Shown: positions 1 through 9,037 of the stretch, one piece after another
Layout of the letters: each line of letters starts with the position of its first letter
Numbering within the stretch: the stretch's first letter is position 1
Assembly (NCBI RefSeq): GCF_002954685.1
Contig: NZ_MSCN01000001.1
Coordinates: forward strand, 582,256-646,255
Direction of reading: 5' to 3'
Source: Polaribacter porphyrae
GTDB lineage: Bacteria > Bacteroidota > Bacteroidia > Flavobacteriales > Flavobacteriaceae
Length of the DNA stretch: 64,000 nucleotides
Position numbers and translations under genes: made by a program
The notes under the pieces: model-generated
Seen by the model: only the letters and a program-made list of their open reading frames with translations
Database searches by the model: none
What the model was told of the DNA's origin: nothing

Positions 1-2
1 TT

Positions 3-782
3 TTACAAATCGTTATTTCTATGCTTTTATGTGTAGCAATTTCCACAATTGCAATCACATTTTATTTTGAATATGTATTGGGATTTACTGCATCAAAAGA
101 AGAAATTTATGTGTTCAACAGTATTTTCTGCACAATTACTTTTATTTATATTATGCTGTATATCAGTCATCAATATCTGTATAAAATCAACACAGAAAAA
201 TTAGCACAAGAAGAAATCATAAAACAAAATATAGAAGACGACTTTAAGCAATTCAAAAAAGGAATTAACCCAAATTTATTGTTTGAAAGCTTTGAATCTT
301 TATTAATTTTAATCAAAACAGATAAAGAAAAATCAGACGATTTTATAGACCATTTAGCCACAATTTACAGATATATTTTATCAGGAAAAGAAAAACAATT
401 GGTCGATTTTAATGACGAGATTTTAATCGTAAATGAGTTGATACAACTTTTTAACTACTTGCCTTACAGTAACATTGCTATCAACAATAATTGTAAAAAT
501 TCTTTTTTGGTAGTTCCTGGAAGCCTGTTATTTATTGTAGAGCAAATTGTTAGAACAAGTATTATTTCATCGAGTTCAAAACTTATTATCAATTTTGATA
601 AAAAAGAAAATGATTTAGAAATTTCTTATTTTAGAAATGATAAAATTACAACCCAATTCAACTTGAAAAATATTGCAGAAATTATAAGAAGTTATCATAT
701 TTATAGCAAACAAAAAGTAAAAGTTTTAGAAGAAAAATCAACAAGAAAAATAATTTTACCTAAACTAAAAATAATAGTATAA
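3..782 (+). CDS. LytS-type sensor kinase-like protein, 5' truncated, lacks catalytic residues
   Basis: The reading frame is open to the window edge, so the true start probably lies upstream; the first ATG inside is at 21. Residues 1-55 from that ATG are two hydrophobic segments, followed by a short linker and a His_kinase-like (PF06580) region. In this family the motif NPHFLFN carries the phosphorylated histidine. Here it reads NPNLLFE (residues 83-89), so Asn replaces His. The later IYRYIL segment fits the family, but the ATP-binding N-box (normally VENAIKH) reads VEQIVRTSI and no DxGxG box is visible. The protein is probably a pseudokinase that senses or scaffolds. It is followed 2 bp later by a LytTR regulator. 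Family assignment is fairly sure; lack of activity is inferred. Confidence 0.75.
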   Translation, partial: LQIVISMLLCVAISTIAITFYFEYVLGFTASKEEIYVFNSIFCTITFIYIMLYISHQYLYKINTEKLAQEEIIKQNIEDDFKQFKKGINPNLLFESFESLLILIKTDKEKSDDFIDHLATIYRYILSGKEKQLVDFNDEILIVNELIQLFNYLPYSNIAINNNCKNSFLVVPGSLLFIVEQIVRTSIISSSSKLIINFDKKENDLEISYFRNDKITTQFNLKNIAEIIRSYHIYSKQKVKVLEEKSTRKIILPKLKIIV

Positions 783-784
783 TT

Positions 785-1537
785 ATGAACATCGTTATTA
801 TTGAAGACGAACAATTAGCAGCAGAAAAATTAGAAAGATATTTGTTAAAATATGATGCTAATATAAAAGTTGTAACAGTTTTATCAAGCATTTCTGAAAG
901 TGTAATTTGGTTTCAGAATAACACTAATTACGATGTTGTTTTTATAGATATTCAACTTACTGATGGTTTGAGTTTTGAAATATTTAATCAAATAAAAATA
1001 AATAAACCAGTTATTTTTGCTACTGCTTTCGATGAATATGCAGTAGACGCTTTTAAAGTAAATAGTATTGATTATGTGTTGAAACCTATCACTTTTACAG
1101 ACATTTCTAAAGCAATGAATAAACTAAAATCAATGCAAAATTTATTCAATGCAGATGCTGTTCAAAAAGTTGCAGCAATTGTACATCAAAAGAAAGAAAA
1201 AGACCGTTTTTTAGTACGATTAGGAAATCACATTCATTCCATAAAAACAGAGGAAACCGCTTTGTTTTTCGCAGAAGGCAGAACAGTATATTTAGTTACA
1301 AAAGAGAATAAAAAGTTTATCATCGATTTTAAACTAGAGGATGTAAATAGTGTATTGAACTCAAAATTATTTTTCAGAGTAAATCGTTCATTTATTATCA
1401 ATATAAATGCTATAAAAGATGTAATTGTATATTCTAATAGTAGACTTAAAATTACCCCAAAAGTAACTACTGACAAGGAAATTATTGTCAGTAGAGAAAA
1501 AGTTTCTGCTTTTAAAACTTGGTTAGAAGGTGCTTAA
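785..1537 (+). CDS. LytTR-family response regulator
   Basis: This is a 250-residue transcription regulator with an N-terminal receiver domain (about 1-120) and a C-terminal LytTR DNA-binding domain (about 145-245). The acidic pocket (IIEDE), the phosphorylated Asp in FIDIQ (D55), the Thr/Ala switch and the Lys of LKP are all present, so the receiver looks competent. LytTR proteins bind direct repeats and often control envelope genes. It starts 2 bp after the truncated sensor gene and is surely cotranscribed with it. The partner sensor lacks its histidine, so any phosphate would have to come from another kinase or acetyl phosphate. Its stop overlaps the stop of the convergent serine hydrolase gene on a shared TTAA. 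Confidence 0.9.
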   Translation: MNIVIIEDEQLAAEKLERYLLKYDANIKVVTVLSSISESVIWFQNNTNYDVVFIDIQLTDGLSFEIFNQIKINKPVIFATAFDEYAVDAFKVNSIDYVLKPITFTDISKAMNKLKSMQNLFNADAVQKVAAIVHQKKEKDRFLVRLGNHIHSIKTEETALFFAEGRTVYLVTKENKKFIIDFKLEDVNSVLNSKLFFRVNRSFIININAIKDVIVYSNSRLKITPKVTTDKEIIVSREKVSAFKTWLEGA

Positions 1538-3237
1538 TTGAGTAACGTTGGTAAAACATATTTTTCAAAAATAATTTCTGGTTGTTGTGTTTTGCCATTT
1601 CTAAAATTACCAGCAGTAATAACAGAAACTGTATCTAATTCTGGTACAACAAAAATATATTGTCCTCCATTTCCACGAGCTTCAATCGATTTTATTTCTT
1701 TGCCATTTACAATATAGGTTTTGTGCCACCATAAATATCCATAACCATTTTTATCTTTTGTATTTTCTAAATTTAAGTAGTTTTTTAATGATTTTTCTAC
1801 CCATTTTTTAGATAGAATTCTCTTTCCATTCAGTTTACCTTTACACAAATACAATTGTCCAAATTTTAGCATTTGTCTTGATGATAAATACATTCCTCCT
1901 CCAAAATATGGTTTGCCTGTCATTTCTTTTTGAATTGCATAATTATGGATACCTAAAGGATTCAATAATTTTTGATCCATATAAAGTTGCAAAGGAACAG
2001 GAGTTAGGTCGTTTAAAACAACGCTTAATAAATATGGATTGGCAGAACCATAGTTGGCTACTGTTCCAGGTTTGTTTATCATTGGTGCATCTAAAACTGT
2101 TTTCAACCAATTTCTAGAATTTTGATAAGCTTGTTCAGAAGCTTTAGATTTTCTTTTGACACCAAAATCTACAGCATCAATTCCAGAACTCATTGTTAAT
2201 AAGTCTTTTATCTTTATTTCTGATTTAAGAGCATCTTTAGGATTTTGATATTCTTTTGGTAAGTAATTATATAATAAATCAGTATCGCTCTTTAGTAAAC
2301 CTTCCTCAATGGCAATTCCTGTAATTGCAGAAGCGATACTTTTAGATGCAGAACGTTGATCGTGAATGGTTCTATTTGTATGCCCATCAAAATACTTTTC
2401 GTAAACTATTTTTCCTTTTTTGGTGATTAAAACTGAATGCGTATTGATAAATTTCTTTTGATGAATTTCATTTTCCATTTTTATTAACAAAGCTTTTTCT
2501 TTCAAAGGCTTTATTTTCCAACCATCATTTAATTTAGAAACTTTACTATTATTGGTTTCATAATCTCCAAATTTCCAAGGAGTTTTTGTTTTTTGTAAAG
2601 ACACTTTTGTAAATGCTTTATCAGCAACTAAAGCTTCTAATACTATAGTTTCTTTTAAAAGAGTAGCTCTAAAATGAATTCCTGTTCTGAAATCTTGAAA
2701 AGTAACGACATTTCCATTTAATTTAGAGTTCATTGCGTGAGTTCCTGCGAAACGTTGATCTCCAAAAAAAGGAAATGCATCAAAACCATTTTCTGTAACA
2801 TTTTCTATACTTAAAAAGATAGATTTTGAAATGAATTCTTCCAACAGAAAAACATTCCATTTTCCTTTGTATAAACCAGATTTGTCCTTCGTAAGTTTTG
2901 TATGATAAAAATACATTCCAGAACTTATAAATCCTGATATTTCAGTCTTCTTTTTGTTTAAAATTCCGCTAAAAGAAGTATTATTATCAATATTAAATTC
3001 GATGTAATTATTAGATGATGATTTTACTTTTTTAGAAAAATTAAAGTTTTTGTTGAATAATGAAAAATTATATTCATTTTCATTAATAACATCAATAGAA
3101 ACAGAAAGATTAAAGGCATTTTTATCATTTAGTTTTCCTTCCCATTGCATTTTGTAATCTTTGATATTTGTTTGAGATTGAACAGAAGAAAATGTAAATA
3201 CAAAAAGTAGTATAAGTGTTTTAAAATAAGTATTCAT
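1534..3237 (-). CDS. Exported serine hydrolase, class C beta-lactamase fold
   Basis: The 567-residue protein has an N-terminal signal peptide (about 1-21, ending VQSQ), a beta-rich N-terminal region (25-215) and a beta-lactamase/PBP4*-like domain (about 260-560). The catalytic SxxK is SASK at residues 296-299, and the second motif is Y396-G-S398 in NYGSAN. A KTG-like third motif is not clear. Members of this family are periplasmic esterases or D-aminopeptidases and are seldom true beta-lactamases, so the substrate is unknown. It lies 45 bp downstream of the AraC gene on the same strand and may belong to that unit. The closing stop overlaps the convergent LytTR gene by 4 bp. Confidence 0.85.
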   Translation of the reverse strand: MNTYFKTLILLFVFTFSSVQSQTNIKDYKMQWEGKLNDKNAFNLSVSIDVINENEYNFSLFNKNFNFSKKVKSSSNNYIEFNIDNNTSFSGILNKKKTEISGFISSGMYFYHTKLTKDKSGLYKGKWNVFLLEEFISKSIFLSIENVTENGFDAFPFFGDQRFAGTHAMNSKLNGNVVTFQDFRTGIHFRATLLKETIVLEALVADKAFTKVSLQKTKTPWKFGDYETNNSKVSKLNDGWKIKPLKEKALLIKMENEIHQKKFINTHSVLITKKGKIVYEKYFDGHTNRTIHDQRSASKSIASAITGIAIEEGLLKSDTDLLYNYLPKEYQNPKDALKSEIKIKDLLTMSSGIDAVDFGVKRKSKASEQAYQNSRNWLKTVLDAPMINKPGTVANYGSANPYLLSVVLNDLTPVPLQLYMDQKLLNPLGIHNYAIQKEMTGKPYFGGGMYLSSRQMLKFGQLYLCKGKLNGKRILSKKWVEKSLKNYLNLENTKDKNGYGYLWWHKTYIVNGKEIKSIEARGNGGQYIFVVPELDTVSVITAGNFRNGKTQQPEIIFEKYVLPTLLN

Positions 3238-3282
3238 AAAGACGTTTTTAGATTTACAACAAAATTAAAGTGATTACTTTTC

Positions 3283-4110
3283 TTAAAATTGTAATAAATT
3301 AACATTAGCAATTATTTTTGATACTTTTAACGGAGTTTGCTGATACATTTTTTTAAAAGAATTTATAAAATGACTCTGATCGTAAAATTCGCATTCATAG
3401 CAAATTTCTGTCATAGAAAGTTGGTTTTTAGCAACTAATAATAAGGCTTTATTCAATTTTTGAGTTCTTATGTAATTACCGATTGTAGTCTTAAAATATT
3501 TAGGGAATTCTCTTGATAAATGTACAGGATGAATGTTTAAAAGAGTACTTAAATTACCCAAAGAAGTACAAGTTTTAGGAGAATGGTGCAATATTTCTTT
3601 TAGTTGTTCTACCCAAATTGGAGTTTGATTTTCAATTGAATTTTCATTTGATTTTATAGCGTTAAAAACATCAACCAACAACATATCTATACTTATTTGA
3701 CTATTAACATCTATAACTTTACTTTCTAGAAAAATAGCATTCATTTTCTGTTTAATCAAAGGGTTTTCTAAATGTATACTTCCTTCAAAATCAAAAGATT
3801 TAATGTCATATAAATCAAACCAATCAGAAGTCATTTCAATATGAAATCCTCTTGCAAATTCTGGAGGTTTTATGTTATGATGCACATCTTGCCAATTATG
3901 AAACAACAAACTTCCACTGTTTAAATAATAATTTTCTTTTTTGTTTTCTTCAAATAATTTTCCTTGTAATAAATAGGTGAAATAAGGATTTTGATGATAA
4001 TGCCAATCTACTTTTTTGTGAGTATATTCTGTATCAGTGATCAATAAATCGTTAAACTGATTTTTGTTGTAGTGATTTCCAAAATATTCTCCTTTAAGTA
4101 ATTTTTTCAT
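3283..4110 (-). CDS. AraC-family transcription regulator
   Basis: This 275-residue protein has an N-terminal cupin-like sensing part (about 15-110, with HYHQNPYFTYLLQG typical of the AraC ligand-binding fold) and a C-terminal double helix-turn-helix (about 180-268). The end contains the AraC signature region with FYDQSHFINSFKK and YQQTPLK. It starts immediately after the stop codon of the DoxX-like gene (TAA then ATG, no gap), so the two are translationally linked. The serine hydrolase gene follows after 45 bp, so the regulator may control this small cluster. The inducer is unknown. Confidence 0.9.
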   Translation of the reverse strand: MKKLLKGEYFGNHYNKNQFNDLLITDTEYTHKKVDWHYHQNPYFTYLLQGKLFEENKKENYYLNSGSLLFHNWQDVHHNIKPPEFARGFHIEMTSDWFDLYDIKSFDFEGSIHLENPLIKQKMNAIFLESKVIDVNSQISIDMLLVDVFNAIKSNENSIENQTPIWVEQLKEILHHSPKTCTSLGNLSTLLNIHPVHLSREFPKYFKTTIGNYIRTQKLNKALLLVAKNQLSMTEICYECEFYDQSHFINSFKKMYQQTPLKVSKIIANVNLLQF

Positions 4111-4713
4111 TTAGTAAAGTTTCCTCTTTCTATAACCAATTATTAAACTTATTAAACCAATAATTGCCATTAATAAAAATGCAAAAACAATGTATTTATT
4201 AAAGATAAATAGCTTTGTAATAACAGTAAGAAGAATTAATAAAATACCTGTATAAATCCAAATAGAATCATTTTCTAAACGCTTTCTGTTTGAGTTTGTT
4301 GGTGTTTTGTTGATAAGAACTTTTAATGCATCCCAATCCCAAAAGATTAAAAATAAGGTAGATAACAACATTAAACCAGTAATGATCGGAGTTCCTCTAA
4401 AATCGTAAGAAATTGTAATTACAAATACATTTACAATAATTGGTAAAAATAGAGTAGCACCAAGTTTAGCATATTTTTGGGTTACTAATAAAGAACCTGT
4501 TATAAATTGAGCAATTCCTAAAAATCGCCAATAAATCCCTGATTCATAAAGTGTTTCAAAAAAATGCCAAGAAGAATTTATTGGGTTTGCAGCACCACTT
4601 TCTGCTGTAAATCGTAAACCTTGAATTTTTACCAAACTTGCAAAAATGAAGGCAAAACCTATTAAATAACGCAAATAAATAACAAATAATTGTGGTAAGG
4701 TTTTTTGTTTCAT
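4111..4713 (-). CDS. DoxX-like integral membrane protein
   Basis: The 200-residue protein has four or more predicted membrane segments (about 12-30, 60-85, 90-120, 150-195). The N-terminal layout (RYLIGFAFIFASLVKIQG, then a Trp-rich loop WHFFETLYESGIYWRF) fits the DoxX/DUF417-like membrane family, which has no firmly established reaction; some members take part in redox or thiosulfate metabolism. It is the first gene of a minus-strand unit with an AraC regulator directly abutting its stop. The role is unknown; the membrane location is secure. Confidence 0.7.
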   Translation of the reverse strand: MKQKTLPQLFVIYLRYLIGFAFIFASLVKIQGLRFTAESGAANPINSSWHFFETLYESGIYWRFLGIAQFITGSLLVTQKYAKLGATLFLPIIVNVFVITISYDFRGTPIITGLMLLSTLFLIFWDWDALKVLINKTPTNSNRKRLENDSIWIYTGILLILLTVITKLFIFNKYIVFAFLLMAIIGLISLIIGYRKRKLY

Positions 4714-4780
4714 TTAGGTTGTTTTTTTAATTTGATTACTTGTCTTGAAGACGAAACAAACCTCTATTTGTTACTTAAAG

Positions 4781-5335
4781 TTATAAATCATCAGTAAAAT
4801 GCTTTTTAGTTTTCTGTTTATTAAACTTTTCTTTATTGTAGTTTTTTGATGTATTTTTTGGAATAGAAAGTGATTTCCATTCGTTATTTTTTATCAATTT
4901 GCCTAAAAATACAATTTGGCCAATATGATAAGAATAATGACACAATTGCCTGTTAATAGCTTCAACAACAGTATGTCCTTGATTTCTGATATAAATAATT
5001 TTTTCTAAATCCTTTTCTTCAAAAGAATTAATAACGTCAAATAAACATTGCCAACCTTTTTCCCAAGAAACTAAAATATCATCTTTAGTTTTGTAATTAT
5101 TAATGAATTCTTCATCTCTATTTCTCCAAGATTTCTCTCCATCTTCAGTCAAGAAATTTGTCCATCTAGAAAGCATATTACCTACAATATGCTTTACAAT
5201 TATTGCAACAGAATTGCTTTCATCATTTTGAATTAAAAATAGTTCTACTTCAGAGAGTTGCGCAAAAGTTTTATCTCCTAAAGATTTATAATACTCAAAT
5301 TGTTTGGTAACACTATTTAAGTAACTGTTTTGCAT
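4781..5335 (-). CDS. DinB-superfamily protein, DUF1572 type
   Basis: This 184-residue cytoplasmic protein matches the DUF1572/DinB four-helix fold. The family metal-binding histidine triad is visible as H in VKHIVGN (about residue 48) and the pair in CHYSYHIGQ (about 133 and 137). DinB-like proteins bind Zn or Ni, and some act as thiol-dependent transferases; this one cannot be assigned a substrate. The C-terminus ends in a Lys-rich tail (from about 165). The start codon directly follows a terminator-like hairpin (5338-5361), but the N-terminal sequence fits the family from this ATG, so the start is kept. Confidence 0.8.
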   Translation of the reverse strand: MQNSYLNSVTKQFEYYKSLGDKTFAQLSEVELFLIQNDESNSVAIIVKHIVGNMLSRWTNFLTEDGEKSWRNRDEEFINNYKTKDDILVSWEKGWQCLFDVINSFEEKDLEKIIYIRNQGHTVVEAINRQLCHYSYHIGQIVFLGKLIKNNEWKSLSIPKNTSKNYNKEKFNKQKTKKHFTDDL

Positions 5336-5337
5336 AA

Positions 5338-5361
5338 AAAAGCTGATTAGAATCAGCTTTT
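5338..5361 (-). terminator. Rho-independent terminator of the hydrolase-msrB unit
   Basis: AAAAGCTGATT at 5338-5348 and its complement at 5351-5361 form an 11-bp stem. Read on the minus strand it is followed by a T run that runs straight into the ATG of the DUF1572 gene (5335). It most likely ends the msrB transcript. Confidence 0.7.
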
Positions 5362-5383
5362 AATTTACAAATTATTTATTGAA

Positions 5384-5866
5384 CTATTTCTTTGGAACAA
5401 ACTCTAAAGCAGCTCCATTAATACAATGGCGTTTTCCAGTAGTTTCTCTTGGCCCATCATCAAAAGAATGTCCTAAATGACCACCACAAGTATTACATTT
5501 TAATTCTGTTCTTGCATAACCAATTTTGTAGTCTACATCTTTTTCTACATTTCCTTTTACAGCTCTGTCAAAAGAAGGCCAGCCAGTTCCAGAATCAAAC
5601 TTATGTTTAGATTTGTATAGAGGGGTTTTACAACCAGCACAAACAAAAGTTCCAGCTTTTTTTTCGTTATTTAATGGGCTTGTAAAAGGTCTTTCTGTAC
5701 CAGCTTCACGTAAAACATAATATGCTGTTGGTGACAATAATTTTTTCCATTCAGCATCAGTTTTTACAACTTTATAATTTTTCTTTTTCTCTTTGGATTT
5801 TTCTTGAGCATTGCCAGTACAACTCATTATGAATGCTAAAATAAAAATACTTGCTATTTTTCTCAT
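5384..5866 (-). CDS. msrB: Peptide-methionine (R)-S-oxide reductase, lipoprotein form
   Basis: MsrB reduces methionine-R-sulfoxide in oxidised proteins. The 160-residue protein carries a lipoprotein signal (lipobox ending at C16), so it acts in the envelope, probably on periplasmic or outer-membrane proteins. The MsrB domain spans about 37-158. The structural zinc cysteines are C76/C79 (CAGC) and C124/C127 (CNTC), the core motif GTGWPSF is at 93-99, and the catalytic cysteine is C148 in RHCIN. It overlaps the upstream alpha/beta hydrolase gene by ATGA (5863-5866), which shows translational coupling. A terminator follows at 5338-5361. Confidence 0.95.
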   Translation of the reverse strand: MRKIASIFILAFIMSCTGNAQEKSKEKKKNYKVVKTDAEWKKLLSPTAYYVLREAGTERPFTSPLNNEKKAGTFVCAGCKTPLYKSKHKFDSGTGWPSFDRAVKGNVEKDVDYKIGYARTELKCNTCGGHLGHSFDDGPRETTGKRHCINGAALEFVPKK

Positions 5867-6738
5867 ATATCTTGTTTTATAAAATCGACTATTTTATTTG
5901 TTACTATTTTATTACGAAGGATTTTAATGTGTCCTAATCCATTTGTAACAAAAAGTGTTCCTTTCTCTAAATTTTGACGAATATTTATGGCACAACTTAC
6001 ATGTACATCACCATCAATTGTATCATGAACAATCAAAGCAGGAATTTTTATATTTTTAGCAACCTTACTTGTTGCATAATCATCAACTTTTAAATGCCAT
6101 TTTTTTTCAAAATAAATAATTAATTTATTTCCAAAAGATTCATTAAGCCCTAAATTTATTGAGAAATTACGCAAAATTTGAGAAGTTGTATCACCAGAAC
6201 CAATAGTAACAATTTTATTAAAACATTGAGTTTCTGATTGTGTATTCATTATAGCCATAGAGCCAAAAGAATGCCCAACAGCAGCCTCAAAAGGACCATA
6301 CTCTTTTTGTATAGCTTTTATGGCTTCAATATATTCTAAAAGGTTTGTGGTTTTTCCTGTGGATTTTCCATGTGCAGGAGCATCAAAAGAAATGGTCATA
6401 TATCCATTTTCTAACAACTTATTAGCAATCATAAAGAGTTGTGTTCTTCTACCTGACCAACCATGAGCCAATAAGACTTTTTTATCTGAAAAACCATAAG
6501 ATAAAATATGAATGTTTCTATAAATTGATGGAATAAACAATTCTTTTTTCTGTGAAGTTTCTTCCATTCCTTTTTCTCTTTTGGGAGTTTTAAAAGAAAT
6601 AGGAGTGGTAAATAGTTTAGAAGCTAAAATTAAAGTTAATTTTGTTGAAAAAAAATAAAGTATTTTAATAGCTATTTTTAAAGTGCTAGGAATACTTAAG
6701 CTTGTAGGTAGAGATTTTAAATTATTAAAAAAATGCAT
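5863..6738 (-). CDS. Alpha/beta hydrolase
   Basis: The protein is about 291 residues from the ATG at 6738; a TTG one codon upstream is a less likely start. The alpha/beta-hydrolase core begins near residue 75 (VLLAHGWSGR, oxyanion region). The nucleophile elbow is GHSFG (Ser near residue 158), and the late GLGH carries a likely catalytic His near 273. The N-terminus contains a hydrophobic stretch (about 20-42) that could be a membrane anchor or cap. The substrate is unknown. It is the first gene of a two-gene unit and overlaps msrB by ATGA. Confidence 0.85.
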   Translation of the reverse strand: MHFFNNLKSLPTSLSIPSTLKIAIKILYFFSTKLTLILASKLFTTPISFKTPKREKGMEETSQKKELFIPSIYRNIHILSYGFSDKKVLLAHGWSGRRTQLFMIANKLLENGYMTISFDAPAHGKSTGKTTNLLEYIEAIKAIQKEYGPFEAAVGHSFGSMAIMNTQSETQCFNKIVTIGSGDTTSQILRNFSINLGLNESFGNKLIIYFEKKWHLKVDDYATSKVAKNIKIPALIVHDTIDGDVHVSCAINIRQNLEKGTLFVTNGLGHIKILRNKIVTNKIVDFIKQDI

Positions 6739-6853
6739 CAAAAATATATTTTTTAAATAGCAATAGAATGCGTAATTTTATTGATATTTCTATTTTAGGA
6801 AGTGACTAAATTACACATTAAGTGTCTTATTGAAGAAACCAAAAAGTAAAAAA

Positions 6854-7669
6854 ATGAAAAAAATAATAATTTTAGTAACTGCAATATTCTTATTTTCTGA
6901 TTGTAGTACTGTACCTATTACAGGTAGAAAAAGAGTAAACTTTGTTAGTGATGCTCAAGTATTGCCTGCCAGTTTTGCACAATACAATTCTTTTTTAAAA
7001 GAGAATAAATTATCTTCTAATAGAAAAATGACCAACCAAATAAAAACAATTGGCAAAAATGTTTCTGCTGCTGTAGATCGTTTTATGAGAGCAAATGGAA
7101 TGCAAGACGAAGCTGATTCTTATAAGTGGGAGTTTAATTTAGTAGAAGATAAAACTGTAAATGCTTGGTGTTTACCTGGGGGTAAAGTTGTATTTTACAC
7201 AGGTATAATGCCAATTTGTGCAAATGATGATGGAGTTGCTGCTGTTATGGGACATGAAGTTGCTCATGCATTTGCAAAACATGGTCAAGAAAGAATGTCT
7301 TCTGGTCAATTACAACAGATTGGAGGTTTGGCAGTTGCATTAGGTACATCAAATAAAAATCCAAGAACTGCACAAATATGGAACATGGCTTATGGTGTTG
7401 GGTCTTCTGTAGGGATGTTAGCATTTAGTAGAACCCACGAAACTGAAGCAGATAAACTTGGATTGGTTTTTATGATTATGGCTGGTTATGATGGTACTGA
7501 AGCAGCCGAAGTTTGGGTAAGAATGAGCGAAAGAGCCAGTGGTAAGCAAGGGCCAGAATTTTTGAGCACTCACCCTTCTAATGATAGTAGAATACAAACG
7601 CTAAAATCATATTTACCTGAAGCAAGAAAACTAGCAGCAAAATTTAATGCACAACCTATTTCAGAATAA
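6854..7669 (+). CDS. M48-family metalloprotease lipoprotein
   Basis: M48 zinc proteases of this type (LoiP/YcaL/BepA relatives) process or degrade outer-membrane proteins. I start it at ATG 6854 because this gives a clean lipoprotein signal with the lipobox Cys at residue 17 (FSDC); a TTG at 6830 would add eight charged residues. The zinc motif HEVAH is at 134-138 and the second acidic motif HETEAD at about 195-200. At 271 residues it is a compact M48 without TPR repeats. It stands alone and is closed by a strong terminator at 7697-7728. Confidence 0.92.
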   Translation: MKKIIILVTAIFLFSDCSTVPITGRKRVNFVSDAQVLPASFAQYNSFLKENKLSSNRKMTNQIKTIGKNVSAAVDRFMRANGMQDEADSYKWEFNLVEDKTVNAWCLPGGKVVFYTGIMPICANDDGVAAVMGHEVAHAFAKHGQERMSSGQLQQIGGLAVALGTSNKNPRTAQIWNMAYGVGSSVGMLAFSRTHETEADKLGLVFMIMAGYDGTEAAEVWVRMSERASGKQGPEFLSTHPSNDSRIQTLKSYLPEARKLAAKFNAQPISE

Positions 7670-7696
7670 AATAACAAATAGTTTTTACTATATTGT

Positions 7697-7728
7697 AAGC
7701 CATTCATATTTATGAATGGCTTTTTTTT
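7697..7728 (+). terminator. Rho-independent terminator
   Basis: AAGCCATTCATA (7697-7708) pairs perfectly with 7711-7722, giving a 12-bp stem that leads into a T8 run. It ends the M48 protease transcript and separates it from the MFS gene. Confidence 0.9.
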
Positions 7729-7740
7729 AAATATTATTTT

Positions 7741-9036
7741 ATGTTAAAAATTGGAGATAAAAAATTAATAAATGCTTGGGCTTTTTATGATTGGGCAAAC
7801 TCTGTGTATTCTCTAGTAATAAGTACAGCTGTATTTCCTTTGTATTATAGTGCTGTTACAGATGGTAAAGTGGTTACTTTCTTGGGAACAAAATGGGATC
7901 ATCCAGATAGTTTGTATAGTTATGCTTTGTCTTTTTCATTTTTGGTTGTTGCTTTTATTTCTCCAATTCTATCAGGTATTGCAGATTATACAGGAAGTAA
8001 GAAAAAATTTATGAAGTTCTTCTGTTTTTTAGGAAGTTTCTCTGTAATGAGTCTCTATTTTTTTGAAGGAATTGATACAGTTTGGATAGGAATAGTATTC
8101 ACCATTTTGGCAAGTATAGGTTTTTGGGCAAGTTTGGTTTTTTATAATGCATACTTACCAGAAGTGGCTCATCCAGAACAGCAAGATAGAGCAAGTGCTA
8201 AAGGTTTTATATTTGGTTATATAGGTTCAATTATTTTGTTAGTAATAAATCTTGTTATGATTCAAAAACCTGATTTATTTGGAATTTCTGCCTCATCAGC
8301 TTCACGAATTTCATTTGTAATGGTTGGTTTATGGTGGTTGGGTTTTGCACAAATCACTTTTAAAAGATTACCCAATGATTTATATAATAAAAAACCTGAT
8401 GAAGATTATATTTGGAAAGGTTTTAGAGAATTAAAAAAGGTTGCTAAAGAAGTTGTGAATTATCCAACATTAAAAAAATTTTTAATTGCATTTTTTTTGT
8501 TGAGTGTAGGTGTACAAACGATAATTTTACTGGCAACTATTTTTGGTTCAAGTGAATTGGGGCTAGAAACGATAGATTTAATTATTACTGTTTTATTAAT
8601 TCAAATAGTAGCAATTTTGGGAGCATTTTTGTTTTCTAGATTATCTGAAAAGAAAGGAAACTTCTTTGCATTAAAAGTAACTATTGTAATATGGATGTTG
8701 GTTTGTTTTGGAGCATTTATGTTGCATAAAGAACTCCCAAATGTATCTATTTATTTTTATTCTTTAGGAGCAGTTTTAGGCTTGGTTCTTGGTGCAATTC
8801 AGTCTTTAACACGTTCTACATATTCTAAATTATTGCCAGAAACAGAAGATCACGCAACTTATTTTAGTTTTTATGATGTTACTGAAAAAATAGCTATTGT
8901 TTTAGGAACTTTTGTGTATGGATTCTTGTATGCAATTACAGATTCTATGCAGTGGAGTGTATTATGTTTAGCATTATTTTTCTTGGCTTCCTTTATCATT
9001 TTAAGTACATTGAAAAGAACCAAATACGTACAATAA
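7741..9036 (+). CDS. MFS permease, UMF1/Atg22-like
   Basis: The 431-residue protein has about 11-12 membrane segments. Its N-terminus (INAWAFYDWANSVYSLVI) is the hallmark of the bacterial UMF1/Atg22-like branch of the major facilitator superfamily. Eukaryotic Atg22 exports amino acids from the vacuole; bacterial members have no firm substrate. A Gly/Ser-rich loop (FGYIGSI near 160) and the segment GAIQSLTRSTYSKLLPE (about 355-371) also fit the family. It starts 13 bp after the terminator T-run of the preceding gene and ends 1 bp from the stop of the convergent gene at 9038. Confidence 0.9.
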   Translation: MLKIGDKKLINAWAFYDWANSVYSLVISTAVFPLYYSAVTDGKVVTFLGTKWDHPDSLYSYALSFSFLVVAFISPILSGIADYTGSKKKFMKFFCFLGSFSVMSLYFFEGIDTVWIGIVFTILASIGFWASLVFYNAYLPEVAHPEQQDRASAKGFIFGYIGSIILLVINLVMIQKPDLFGISASSASRISFVMVGLWWLGFAQITFKRLPNDLYNKKPDEDYIWKGFRELKKVAKEVVNYPTLKKFLIAFFLLSVGVQTIILLATIFGSSELGLETIDLIITVLLIQIVAILGAFLFSRLSEKKGNFFALKVTIVIWMLVCFGAFMLHKELPNVSIYFYSLGAVLGLVLGAIQSLTRSTYSKLLPETEDHATYFSFYDVTEKIAIVLGTFVYGFLYAITDSMQWSVLCLALFFLASFIILSTLKRTKYVQ

Positions 9037-9037
9037 A

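Noticed and set aside
1878..2117. Small plus-strand reading frame inside the serine hydrolase gene
   Set aside because: It lies wholly antisense to a gene with clear catalytic motifs, has no family match, and composition is that of a shadow frame.
1534..3237. True class C beta-lactamase (resistance gene)
   Set aside because: SxxK and YxS are present but a KTG motif is not clear, and the N-terminal domain fits generic exported hydrolases; no evidence of drug resistance.
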